From: Azoarcus sp. KH32C
GTDB lineage: Bacteria; Pseudomonadota; Gammaproteobacteria; Burkholderiales; Rhodocyclaceae
Direction of reading: 5' to 3'
Length of the DNA stretch: 64,000 nt
Assembly (NCBI RefSeq): GCF_000349945.1
Contig: NC_020516.1
Coordinates: 4,650,001 to 4,714,000, forward strand
Under the pieces are notes generated by a model, which was not told the origin of the DNA, did not search any database, and was given only the letters and a program-made list of their open reading frames with translations. The translations under genes and the position numbers were made by a program. Shown piece by piece: positions 13,986-22,108 of this stretch; the stretch's first letter is position 1; the number at the start of each line of letters is the position of its first letter.

Positions 13986-14015
13986 TTGGAGGGCCTCGAC
14001 CCCGGATCGTATAAT
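13986..14015 (+). promoter_or_regulatory. Predicted sigma-70 promoter of mrcA
   Basis: TTGGAG (13986-13991) and a perfect TATAAT (14010-14015) are separated by 18 bp; transcription would begin about 25 bp before the mrcA ATG. The 168-bp space between pilM and mrcA must also contain the minus-strand pilM promoter, for which I see only weak candidates. Confidence 0.6.
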
Positions 14016-14046
14016 CCCGTCCCCAATCCCCCTTTTTGGACTTTCG

Positions 14047-16395
14047 ATGCGCTGGGTCTTTTACCCGATTGTCGGCCTGATCGGACTGATCATCGCCGGC
14101 GCGGCCACGCTTGCCGCCGTTTCCGCGTTAGCCTGGCCGAACCTTCCCCCTCTTGATGTCCTGACCGACTACCGCCCCAAGGTGCCGCTGCGAGTATACA
14201 CGTCGGATGGATATCTACTGGGCGAGTTTGGCGAGGAGCGCCGCTCGGTCGTGAAGATCGAGGACGTACCGACCTCGCTGAAGCAGGCGATCCTGGCCGC
14301 GGAGGACGAACGCTTTTACGAACACCCCGGAATCGATGTCTTTGGCATTATGCGGGCCGCAGTGGCGAACGTCGTGTCGGGCGGGCGAGGCCAGGGCGCC
14401 TCGACGATCACGATGCAGGTTGCCCGCAATTTCTTCCTGACGCGTGAAAAGACGTTCAACCGCAAGCTTTACGAGATCCTGCTCGCGTTGAAGATCGAGC
14501 GGAGCCTCAGCAAGGATCAGATCCTCGAGCTCTATATCAACCAGATCTACCTCGGTCAGCGCGCCTATGGCTTTTCGGCGGCGGCGCGCGCGTATTTCGA
14601 CAAGTCGCTGAAGGACCTGACGATTGCGGAAGCGGCGATGCTGGCAGGCCTCCCGAAGGCGCCGTCTGCCTACAACCCGATCGTCAATCCGAAGCGGGCG
14701 ACCTTGCGTCAGCATTATGTGCTGCGCCGAATGTACGAGACCGGTGCAATCGACGAGAGGACGCTGGAGGCCGCCAACGCCGAGCGGCTGGTGCTCGCTT
14801 CGGGGCACTCGAACCAGAACACACTGCGTGGCGATTACGTCGCGGAAATGGCGCGCCAGATCGCCGTCGAGCAGTTTGGCGAGGATGCATACCAGTCAGG
14901 GATCCGGATCGTCACGACGGTCACGCGGAATGACCAGCTCGCCGCGTATCGGGCGGTACGGCAAGGGGTGTTCGATTATGACCGCCGCCACGGCTACCGC
15001 GGACCGGAGAGCTTTGTCGATACGAAGGAGTTTTCGCTCAAGGACGAGGAGCATCTCGACGAGGCGCTCGCCGATGTTACCGACTACGACGATATGCTCG
15101 CGGCGCTCGTTCTCGACGCGAACCCGAAGAAGGTCCGCGTGTATCGTCATGGCGAGACGATCGACATCACGGGCAACGGGCTGACGTTCGCCGCGCCGAT
15201 GCTGAATGATCGTGCTCCGCCTGCGAAACGCCTGCGCCCTGGGGCGATCGTCCGCATCCGGAACGGCGGCGACAAGGGTTGGGAGATCGTGCAGCTGCCG
15301 GAGGTCGAGGCGGCGCTGGTGTCGATCGACGCCCATACCGGCGCCGTGCGAGCCTTGATCGGCGGCTTCGATTTCAATCGCAACAAGTTCAACCACATCA
15401 CCCAGGCGATGCGCCAGCCCGGATCCAGCTTCAAGCCTTTCATCTATTCGGCGGCGCTGGAGCGGGGCTACTCGCCGAGCAGCGTGGAAGAGGATGCGCC
15501 GCTCTTTTTCCCGGCAGGCGTGACCGGCAGCAAGGACTGGGAGCCGAAGAACTACGACGGCAAGTTTGATGGACCGATGACGCTGCGCGACGCGCTGGCG
15601 CGCTCCAAGAACATGATCTCGATCCGGTTGCTGCGCGCGATTTCGCCTGAATATGCCCAGGACTACATCACGCGTTTCGGCTTCGAGGCCGAGCAGCATC
15701 CGCCCTACCTGACGATGGCGCTGGGCGCGGGGATGGTGTCGCCGTGGCAGATGGCGACCGCTTACGCGGTGTTCGCGAACGGCGGCTACCGGGTGACGCC
15801 TTATGTGGTGAAGGAGATCATCGATGGCGAAGGTCGCGTGGTCGCGCGCGTCGATCCGCCGCAAGCCGGCGAAAGCGCGCCGCGGGTGATCGATCCGCGC
15901 AATGCCTGGCTGATGAACTCGATGATGCAGGACGTCGTGCGCAAGGGGACCGCGACCAAGGCGCTGGCGCTCAAGCGCGCCGACATCGCGGGCAAGACCG
16001 GCACCACCAACGATTACGTCGACGCCTGGTTTGCAGGCTACAACCCCGACGTCGTCGCGATCAGCTGGATGGGCTTCGACCAGCCGCACAATCTCGGCAA
16101 GGGCGAGACCGGCGGCTTTGCGGCGCTGCCGACATGGATCAACTACATGCGCACGGCGCTGGCGGACCAGCCGGAGAAGGCGCTGCCGATGCCGGAGGGA
16201 CTGGTGGCGATTGCATCGGCGACGGGACGCGATGAATACATCTACCGCGAGAACCAGCCGCCTGCCCCGCTAGCGCTGCCTAACAACCTGCCACCACCGT
16301 CGGAAGCGCCGGATGACGGCACGGTGGCCGCACGCTTGCTGCAGGGTCTGCCAGCGCCGGTGGTCGAACGAACCGCCAAACCGGTCAACCATTAG
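14047..16395 (+). CDS. mrcA: Penicillin-binding protein 1A (bifunctional transglycosylase/transpeptidase)
   Basis: This class A PBP polymerises and cross-links peptidoglycan at the outer face of the inner membrane. The 782-aa protein has an N-terminal membrane helix, a glycosyltransferase domain with EDERFYEHPGID and GASTITMQVARNFFLTREKT (residues about 85-140), an OB-like insert (about 300-420), and a transpeptidase domain with SSFK near residue 461, SKN near 520 and KTGTT near 648. The C-terminus is proline-rich. It is divergent from pilM and convergent with cyaY. All catalytic motifs are present. Confidence 0.96.
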   Translation: MRWVFYPIVGLIGLIIAGAATLAAVSALAWPNLPPLDVLTDYRPKVPLRVYTSDGYLLGEFGEERRSVVKIEDVPTSLKQAILAAEDERFYEHPGIDVFGIMRAAVANVVSGGRGQGASTITMQVARNFFLTREKTFNRKLYEILLALKIERSLSKDQILELYINQIYLGQRAYGFSAAARAYFDKSLKDLTIAEAAMLAGLPKAPSAYNPIVNPKRATLRQHYVLRRMYETGAIDERTLEAANAERLVLASGHSNQNTLRGDYVAEMARQIAVEQFGEDAYQSGIRIVTTVTRNDQLAAYRAVRQGVFDYDRRHGYRGPESFVDTKEFSLKDEEHLDEALADVTDYDDMLAALVLDANPKKVRVYRHGETIDITGNGLTFAAPMLNDRAPPAKRLRPGAIVRIRNGGDKGWEIVQLPEVEAALVSIDAHTGAVRALIGGFDFNRNKFNHITQAMRQPGSSFKPFIYSAALERGYSPSSVEEDAPLFFPAGVTGSKDWEPKNYDGKFDGPMTLRDALARSKNMISIRLLRAISPEYAQDYITRFGFEAEQHPPYLTMALGAGMVSPWQMATAYAVFANGGYRVTPYVVKEIIDGEGRVVARVDPPQAGESAPRVIDPRNAWLMNSMMQDVVRKGTATKALALKRADIAGKTGTTNDYVDAWFAGYNPDVVAISWMGFDQPHNLGKGETGGFAALPTWINYMRTALADQPEKALPMPEGLVAIASATGRDEYIYRENQPPAPLALPNNLPPPSEAPDDGTVAARLLQGLPAPVVERTAKPVNH

Positions 16396-16448
16396 GGCGA
16401 TTGACCGTGGGAGAGCCGCTCAGGCTGGAGACAGGCTGACGCTCTCCC
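16382..16448. terminator. Hairpins between convergent mrcA and cyaY
   Basis: Two inverted repeats flank the mrcA stop: CGGTCAA (16382-16388) with TTGACCG (16401-16407), and GGGAGAGC (16409-16416) with GCTCTCCC (16441-16448). The second reaches into the end of cyaY. Neither has a T-tract, so they are only candidates for a bidirectional terminator. Confidence 0.35.
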
Positions 16449-16743
16449 CGGATTGCTGGCTCACGACGTTCGAGAGCAGCGCATAGAGTTCCTGCCCGTC
16501 ACGGCCTGAAACCCACTGGCCATCGACGGGCCGGAAATGAAAGCCGCCCGATTTCGCCGCGACCCAGATCTCGCGCGCGGCCGAATGACGATTGATGATG
16601 ACTTTCGTGCCGTTGTCGAATTCGACCTCGACGATGCCGCCCGGCTTGGTTTCGAGATCCAGATCCACGCCGCATGCCTCGAGGGCTGCTTCGATGCGCG
16701 CCAGTTCAGCTTCCGCCAGGGCATTGAATGCCGATTCTTCCAT
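16420..16743 (-). CDS. cyaY: Frataxin-like iron-binding protein CyaY
   Basis: CyaY is the bacterial frataxin, a small acidic cytoplasmic protein that modulates iron-sulfur cluster assembly. I start it at MEESAFNALAEAEL (16743, 107 aa), the usual family length; the open frame runs 56 codons further across the lptM start and is not credible there. The acidic first helix, the beta-sheet core (VEVEFDNGTKVIINRH) and the family signature EIWVAAKSGGFHFRP with the conserved tryptophan are all present. It is divergent from lptM, 46 bp apart. Confidence 0.93.
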   Translation of the reverse strand: MEESAFNALAEAELARIEAALEACGVDLDLETKPGGIVEVEFDNGTKVIINRHSAAREIWVAAKSGGFHFRPVDGQWVSGRDGQELYALLSNVVSQQSGESVSLSPA

Positions 16744-16789
16744 GCTCGTTCCTTCTGTTAGCATTCGCGTTTTTCCGACCGACGACACC

Positions 16790-16969
16790 ATGCAAGCCAT
16801 CCTGCGAGCCACGGCGCTATGCGGCGCACTGATCCTGAGCGGTTGCGGAATCAAGGGGCCCCTGACGCTGCCTCCTCCGCCCACGCCGACCAAGGCGTCG
16901 CCGGCTACCAAGGTCGATCATAACAAAGCCCCCCTGAGCCCGAACGAATCCCCGAGCGAATCGAAATGA
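16790..16969 (+). CDS. lptM: Small lipoprotein LptM (YifL-like)
   Basis: This 59-aa lipoprotein has a short signal peptide, a lipobox LSGC with C19, and the family hallmark CGIKGPL directly after it; the rest is proline-rich and disordered. In E. coli LptM assists oxidative maturation of the LPS translocon LptD. Its stop codon overlaps the lysA ATG (ATGA), and the lptM-lysA neighbourhood is conserved in proteobacteria. It is too short to be caught by many gene finders. Confidence 0.88.
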   Translation: MQAILRATALCGALILSGCGIKGPLTLPPPPTPTKASPATKVDHNKAPLSPNESPSESK

Positions 16970-18228
16970 GCACCGTTTTTCCCATCCCCACGCTCCAAGC
17001 CGGAACCGCAGGACTGCAACTGGAAGGAGTTCCGCTTGCCGACATCGCGCAGGCCCACGGCACACCGACCTACGTCTATTCGCGCAAGGCGCTGACGGAT
17101 GCTTTCGTCGCCTATCGCGGGGCGCTGGCGGGCCGGCGCTCGCTGGTGTGCTACGCGGTGAAGGCCAACTCGAGCCTCGGCGTGCTGTCGGTGTTTGCGC
17201 AGCTCGGCGCGGGCTTCGATATCGTTTCCGGCGGCGAACTGTCGCGGGTGCTCGCAGCGGGCGGTGACGCGGGAAAAGTGGTGTTCTCCGGGGTCGGCAA
17301 GAGCCGCGCCGAAATGCGCCAGGCGCTGATGGCTGACATCCGTTGCTTCAACGTCGAATCGGCGGCGGAAATCGATCGGCTGAACGAAGTGGCGGGCGAA
17401 CTCGGGAAGGTCGCGCCGATCGCCTTCCGCGTGAATCCGAACGTCGATCCGAAGACCCACCCCTACATCTCGACCGGACTGAAGAGCAACAAGTTCGGGG
17501 TCGCGTTCGATGCGGCGCTCGATCTGTACCGCCGCGCGGCGGCCCTGCCCCATCTGAAGGTCAGCGGCATCGCCTGCCATATCGGTTCGCAGCTGCTCGA
17601 CCCGGCGCCGATCGCCGAAGCGGCGGAAAAGGTCTTGGGCCTCGTCGACCGGCTGGCGGCCGAAGGGATCGTGCTCGATCACATCGATCTGGGCGGCGGG
17701 CTCGGCATCCGCTACCGCGACGAGGAGCCGCCGAGCGTCGAGCAGTATCTGGCCCCCTTGTTGGCGATCTTCGCCGGACGCAAGGAAGAGCTGTGTTTCG
17801 AACCGGGACGCTCGCTGGTCGGCAACGCGGGGCTTCTGCTGACACGAGTCGAATATCTCAAGCCGGGCGAGGAGAAGAATTTCGCGATCGTCGACGCGGC
17901 GATGAACGATCTCGCGCGGCCGGCGCTGTATGACGCCTACCATGAGGTGGTGGCAGTGGCGCCGCGCGCCGAAGCGGGACGCAATTACGAAATTGTCGGG
18001 CCGATCTGCGAGAGCGGGGACTTCCTCGCGCACGACCGCGAACTGACGGTGGCCGAGGGCGATCTCGTGGCGTTGCTGTCGGCAGGTGCCTACGGCATGG
18101 CGATGAGCTCGAATTACAACACCCGGCCGCGCGCGGCCGAGGTGATGGTGGACGGCGAGCGTGCCTTGCTGATCCGCCGGCGCGAGACGGTCGAATCGCT
18201 GTACGCGCTGGAAACGCCGCTGCGCTAG
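16966..18228 (+). CDS. lysA: Diaminopimelate decarboxylase
   Basis: LysA is the PLP enzyme that makes L-lysine from meso-diaminopimelate. The 420-aa protein shows the PLP lysine in CYAVKANSS (about residue 62), the CHIGSQL and GGGLGI phosphate-binding segments, the FEPGRSLVGNAG motif and the catalytic cysteine in ICESGDF. It is translationally coupled to lptM. Length and motifs are complete. Confidence 0.96.
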   Translation: MSTVFPIPTLQAGTAGLQLEGVPLADIAQAHGTPTYVYSRKALTDAFVAYRGALAGRRSLVCYAVKANSSLGVLSVFAQLGAGFDIVSGGELSRVLAAGGDAGKVVFSGVGKSRAEMRQALMADIRCFNVESAAEIDRLNEVAGELGKVAPIAFRVNPNVDPKTHPYISTGLKSNKFGVAFDAALDLYRRAAALPHLKVSGIACHIGSQLLDPAPIAEAAEKVLGLVDRLAAEGIVLDHIDLGGGLGIRYRDEEPPSVEQYLAPLLAIFAGRKEELCFEPGRSLVGNAGLLLTRVEYLKPGEEKNFAIVDAAMNDLARPALYDAYHEVVAVAPRAEAGRNYEIVGPICESGDFLAHDRELTVAEGDLVALLSAGAYGMAMSSNYNTRPRAAEVMVDGERALLIRRRETVESLYALETPLR

Positions 18229-18237
18229 CCGAGAAGG

Positions 18238-18576
18238 CTAGGCTTCGTCGGGCAGCGCGCTGGCCTCTTCGATCAGCGCGCTGCCGAAGGCTTTCCACGC
18301 CGTCCCGCCGTGCGTATGCACGCCGGTGTCGGCGCTTTCCTCCATGACGCGCAACATCAGCACACCCAGCGCGAAGAGTTCGCCGCGCGCGCGTAGGCGC
18401 GGGTCGGGGTCGGCGAGCAAGGCCTGGGTATGCTCGGCGCCGCCCTGCAGCGCTTCGCGGGCCAGCGCCCGCATCGCGCCCCGGTCGGACCAGTCCAGGT
18501 CGAGCAGCATCCCGCGCTTAAAGATCTCACGCTCGAGTTCGCTCGCATCGCGCGAGAAATGTTCGAAACCGCTCAT
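18238..18576 (-). CDS. Conserved small protein of unknown function
   Basis: I do not recognise this 112-aa product (MSGFEHFSRDASELEREIFK). It is soluble, mostly helical by composition, acidic, with an arginine-rich middle (DPDPRLRARGELFALGVLMLR) and no signal or membrane segment. It begins 14 bp after the rfbD stop on the same strand, so it is probably the last gene of the rhamnose operon, and it ends 9 bp from the convergent lysA stop. A much longer open frame covers it upstream, but that frame is out of phase with rfbD and rfbC, which explain the DNA there. Confidence 0.65.
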   Translation of the reverse strand: MSGFEHFSRDASELEREIFKRGMLLDLDWSDRGAMRALAREALQGGAEHTQALLADPDPRLRARGELFALGVLMLRVMEESADTGVHTHGGTAWKAFGSALIEEASALPDEA

Positions 18577-18590
18577 CTGCGGCAAACTCC

Positions 18591-19487
18591 TCAGGGTCCG
18601 GCGAGTTCGTCGAGACAGCGCGCGAGCGCGGCCTGCCAGAAAGGCATTGCGATGCCGAAACGGGCCTCGACACGGTCGAGCGCGAGGCGCGAGTTGGCGG
18701 GACGGGCTGCCGGCGTCGGGTAGTCGGCGGCAGGAATCGGCTCGACCCGCAGGACCTTGAGGGGGAGCCGCGGCAGCCGTTCGCGGGCGGTGGAAAAGAT
18801 TGCTTCCGCGAAGCCGTGCCACGAAGTCTCGCCGCGCGAGACGAGGTTGAAGACGCCTGAGACGAAGGCGCCCTGGCAGCGCTCGTGCTGGGCGCGGGCG
18901 ACGATCTGCGCGGTCGCGTCGGCGATGTTGCGTGCCCAGGTCGGAGCGCCCCACTGGTCGGCAACGACGCGCAGTTGCTCGCGCTCGGCGCCGAGCCGCA
19001 GCATCGTGCGGACGAAGTTGCCTCCGCGCGAAGCGAAAACCCAGGTGGTGCGCAGGATCAGGTGGTCGCAACCGCTGTCGGCGATCGCCTCTTCGCCGGC
19101 GAGCTTGCTGCGGCCGTAGGCATTGAGGGGCGCGACGGGATCGTCCTCGATGTAACGGCCGGACTTTGTGCCGTCGAAGACGTAATCGGTCGAATAGTGA
19201 ATGAGCAATGCGCCGACGGCCTTCGCGGCCTGTGCGAGTTCGCCCGGCGCAACGCCGTTGATCGTGGTCGCAAGCGCTTCTTCGGTTTCGGCCTTGTCGA
19301 CCGCGGTGTAGGCGGCGGCATTGACGATGACGTGCGGCGCGTGCCCGGCAATCAGCGCGGCGAGCGTATCCGGACGCGACAGGTCGCAGTGGCCGCGATC
19401 GAGTGCCACGACTTCGCCGAGTGGCATCAGGGATCGGACGAGCTCCCAGCCAACCTGGCCGCTGGCTCCGGTGACGAGCAGTTTCAT
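18591..19487 (-). CDS. rfbD: dTDP-4-dehydrorhamnose reductase
   Basis: RfbD performs the final NADPH-dependent reduction to dTDP-L-rhamnose. The 298-aa short-chain dehydrogenase has the N-terminal Rossmann motif GASGQVG (residues 7-13), the conserved VINAAAYTAVDKAE segment, the STDYVFDG strand and the catalytic YGRSK near residue 128. It overlaps the rfbC stop by 4 bp. Confidence 0.95.
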   Translation of the reverse strand: MKLLVTGASGQVGWELVRSLMPLGEVVALDRGHCDLSRPDTLAALIAGHAPHVIVNAAAYTAVDKAETEEALATTINGVAPGELAQAAKAVGALLIHYSTDYVFDGTKSGRYIEDDPVAPLNAYGRSKLAGEEAIADSGCDHLILRTTWVFASRGGNFVRTMLRLGAEREQLRVVADQWGAPTWARNIADATAQIVARAQHERCQGAFVSGVFNLVSRGETSWHGFAEAIFSTARERLPRLPLKVLRVEPIPAADYPTPAARPANSRLALDRVEARFGIAMPFWQAALARCLDELAGP

Positions 19488-20029
19488 TCAAAGACCTCGC
19501 ATTCCGCGAACGGCTTGCCGTCGCGATCCTTGCCGGACAGTTGCGGCTCGCCAGCGAGCGGCCATTCGACGCCGACGGTCGGGTCGTTCCACTGCAGGCA
19601 ACGTTCGTGCTCGGGGGCGTAGTAGTCGGTGGTCTTGTAGAGGAAATCCGCCGACTCGGAAACGACGACGAAGCCGTGTGCGAAGCCGGGCGGGATCCAC
19701 AGCTGGCGGTGGTTATGTTCCGACAACTCGATGCCGACCCAGCGTCCGAAAGTCGGTGAATGGCGGCGCAGATCGACGGCGACGTCGAACACCGTGCCGC
19801 GCACGACGCGCACGAGTTTCCCTTGGGGTTGACGGATCTGATAGTGCAGGCCGCGCAGCACGCCTTGTGCGGAGCGCGAGTGGTTGTCCTGTACGAACTG
19901 TTCGTCGAGGCCGGTCGCCTCACGGAAGCTGCGCGCGTTGAAGCTTTCGAAGAAGAAGCCGCGCGCGTCGCCGAACACTTTGGGCTCGATCACGAGCACA
20001 TCGGGGATCGCGGTGGGAACGACCTTCAT
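19484..20029 (-). CDS. rfbC: dTDP-4-dehydrorhamnose 3,5-epimerase
   Basis: RfbC is the cupin-fold epimerase of dTDP-rhamnose synthesis. The 181-aa product starts MKVVPTAIPDV at 20029, where its ATG shares one base with the rfbA TGA (TGATG). Family motifs include DARGFFFESFNARSF, the catalytic histidine in GVLRGLHYQ and the tyrosine in FLYKTTDYYAPEHE. The open frame extends further upstream inside rfbA but without family similarity. Confidence 0.95.
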   Translation of the reverse strand: MKVVPTAIPDVLVIEPKVFGDARGFFFESFNARSFREATGLDEQFVQDNHSRSAQGVLRGLHYQIRQPQGKLVRVVRGTVFDVAVDLRRHSPTFGRWVGIELSEHNHRQLWIPPGFAHGFVVVSESADFLYKTTDYYAPEHERCLQWNDPTVGVEWPLAGEPQLSGKDRDGKPFAECEVFE

Positions 20030-20913
20030 CAGAAGACCCTTTCTTCGAGGAGACGTTGCAGGTATTGACCGTAGCCGTTCTTGGCGAGCGGTTTGGCAAG
20101 TGCGGCGAGTTGTGCGGCGTCGATCCAGCCGGCACGCCAGGCGATCTCTTCGGGACATGCAACCTTGAGTCCTTGGCGTTTCTCGATGGTCTGGATGAAG
20201 AGACTCGCATCGAGGAGGCTTTCGTGGGTGCCGGTGTCGAGCCAGGCGTGGCCGCGGCCCATGACCTGAACGTCGAGCGTGCCGTCTTCGAGGTAGCGGC
20301 GGTTGACGTCGGTGATCTCGAGCTCGCCACGGGGGCTGGGTTTGAGGCCGCGGGCGATGTCGACGACGCGGTGGTCGTAGAAGTAGAGGCCGGTGACGGC
20401 GTAGCGGCTCTTCGGCTTGGCGGGCTTTTCCTCGAGGCTGACCGCATGGCCGGCCGCGTCGAATTCGACCACGCCGTAGCGTTCGGGGTCGGTCACCGGA
20501 TAGGCGAAGACGGTGGCGCCGGACGTGCGCAGGGCGGCCTGCTTGAGGTCGTCGGCGAATTCATGGCCGTAGAACAGGTTGTCGCCGAGCACGAGGGCGG
20601 ACGGACCGCCGGCGAGGAATTCCTCGCCGATCAGGAAGGCTTGCGCAAGGCCGTCCGGGCTCGGTTGCACGGCGTACTGCAGGTGCAGCCCCCAGCGGCT
20701 GCCGTCACCGAGCAGTTGCTGGAATCGCGGGGTGTCCTGCGGCGTGGAGATGATCAGGATTTCGCGTATGCCGGCCAGCATCAGGGTACTGAGCGGGTAG
20801 TAGATCATCGGCTTGTCGTAGACCGGCAAGAGCTGCTTCGAGACCGCGAGGGTCGCCGGGTGCAGGCGGGTGCCGGATCCGCCGGCGAGGATGATGCCTT
20901 TGCGCGTGCTCAT
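20029..20913 (-). CDS. rfbA: Glucose-1-phosphate thymidylyltransferase
   Basis: RfbA makes dTDP-glucose from dTTP and glucose-1-phosphate, the first step to dTDP-rhamnose. The 294-aa protein has the nucleotidyltransferase signature GGSGTRLHPATLAVSKQLLP close to the N-terminus and the family segments YPLSTLMLAGIREILIIS and VFAYPVTDPERYGVVEFD. It starts 3 bp after the rfbB stop. Confidence 0.96.
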   Translation of the reverse strand: MSTRKGIILAGGSGTRLHPATLAVSKQLLPVYDKPMIYYPLSTLMLAGIREILIISTPQDTPRFQQLLGDGSRWGLHLQYAVQPSPDGLAQAFLIGEEFLAGGPSALVLGDNLFYGHEFADDLKQAALRTSGATVFAYPVTDPERYGVVEFDAAGHAVSLEEKPAKPKSRYAVTGLYFYDHRVVDIARGLKPSPRGELEITDVNRRYLEDGTLDVQVMGRGHAWLDTGTHESLLDASLFIQTIEKRQGLKVACPEEIAWRAGWIDAAQLAALAKPLAKNGYGQYLQRLLEERVF

Positions 20914-20916
20914 GGC

Positions 20917-21975
20917 TCAGCGCTCTCCGTAGTTGCGTTCGACCCATTCGCGGTAGCTGCCGGACTGGACGTGGGCGACCCAGTCCTGGTTGGCGAGGTA
21001 CCACGCGACGGTCTTGCCGATGCCGGTTTGGAAGGTTTCGGCGGGGCGCCAGCCGAGTTCGCGCTCGATCTTGCGCGCGTCGATCGCGTAGCGGCGGTCG
21101 TGGCCGGGGCGGTCGGTGACGTAGGTGACGAGGCGCGCGTGCGGGCCGGCGGGGTCGGGGCGCAGCTCGTCGAGCAATGCGCAGACGGTGTGCACGATGT
21201 CGATGTTGGGCATCTCGTTCCAGCCGCCGACGTTGTAGGTTTCGCCAACGCGACCACGCGCGAGCACCTCGCGGATCGCGGCGCAGTGGTCGCCGACATA
21301 GAGCCAGTCGCGCACGTTGCGCCCGTCGCCGTAGATCGGCAGCGCCTTGCCGGCGAGCGCGTTGGCGATCATCAGCGGGATGAGCTTTTCCGGGAACTGG
21401 TAGGGGCCGTAGTTGTTCGAGCAGTTGGTGGTGAGCACCGGCAGGCCGTAGGTGTGGTGCCAGGCGCGGACAAGGTGATCGGACGCGGCCTTGCTCGCGG
21501 AGTACGGGCTGTTGGGCTCGTAGGCCTTGGTTTCGGCGAAGGGGGGGTCGTTGGGCCCGAGCGAGCCGTAGACTTCGTCGGTGGAGACGTGCAGGAAGCG
21601 GAAGGCGGCCTTGGCGGGCTCTTCGAGCGCCGACCAGTAGGCGCGGGCCGCTTCGAGCAGCGTGAAGGTGCCTTCGACATTGGTGCGAACAAAATCGGCA
21701 GGCCCGTGGATCGAGCGGTCGACGTGGCTTTCGGCGGCGAAATGGACGATCGCGCGGGGGTGGTGTTCGGCGAGTACGCGGTCGATCAGGGGCCGGTCGC
21801 AGATGTCGCCATGGACGAAGACGTGGCGGGCGTCGCCCGCGAGGGAGGCCAGGTTCTCGGGATTACCCGCGTAGGTCAGCGCGTCGAGATTGAGGACCGG
21901 TTCGTCGCTCGCACGCAGCCAGTCGAGGACGAAATTGGCACCGATGAAACCTGCACCGCCTGTCACCAGAATCAT
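20917..21975 (-). CDS. rfbB: dTDP-glucose 4,6-dehydratase
   Basis: RfbB converts dTDP-glucose to the 4-keto-6-deoxy sugar. I place the start at MILVTGGAGFIGANF (21975, 352 aa) with GGGTGA upstream, which puts the Rossmann GGAGFIG at the N-terminus as usual; the open frame runs 57 codons further into the dacB-rfbB intergenic region. The catalytic STDEVYGSLG and YSASKAASDHL motifs are present. It is the first gene of rfbBACD, divergent from dacB. The operon supplies rhamnose for surface polysaccharide, although no glycosyltransferase genes follow it here. Confidence 0.96.
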   Translation of the reverse strand: MILVTGGAGFIGANFVLDWLRASDEPVLNLDALTYAGNPENLASLAGDARHVFVHGDICDRPLIDRVLAEHHPRAIVHFAAESHVDRSIHGPADFVRTNVEGTFTLLEAARAYWSALEEPAKAAFRFLHVSTDEVYGSLGPNDPPFAETKAYEPNSPYSASKAASDHLVRAWHHTYGLPVLTTNCSNNYGPYQFPEKLIPLMIANALAGKALPIYGDGRNVRDWLYVGDHCAAIREVLARGRVGETYNVGGWNEMPNIDIVHTVCALLDELRPDPAGPHARLVTYVTDRPGHDRRYAIDARKIERELGWRPAETFQTGIGKTVAWYLANQDWVAHVQSGSYREWVERNYGER

Positions 21976-22108
21976 TGGATCACCCGTTATCGCGGAATCG
22001 GCAAGGACGCGCGGCGTAGAATGATGCGCCTCGCGTCCCGTGAGACACAAATTGTATCTCTTACGAATAAACGTCGCCCCCCCGCTCCCGCAACAACTCG
22101 TTTCTCCA

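Noticed and set aside
18577..19923. Long upstream extension of the 112-aa gene frame through rfbD and rfbC
   Set aside because: The extension is out of phase with two intact rhamnose genes and has shadow-like composition.
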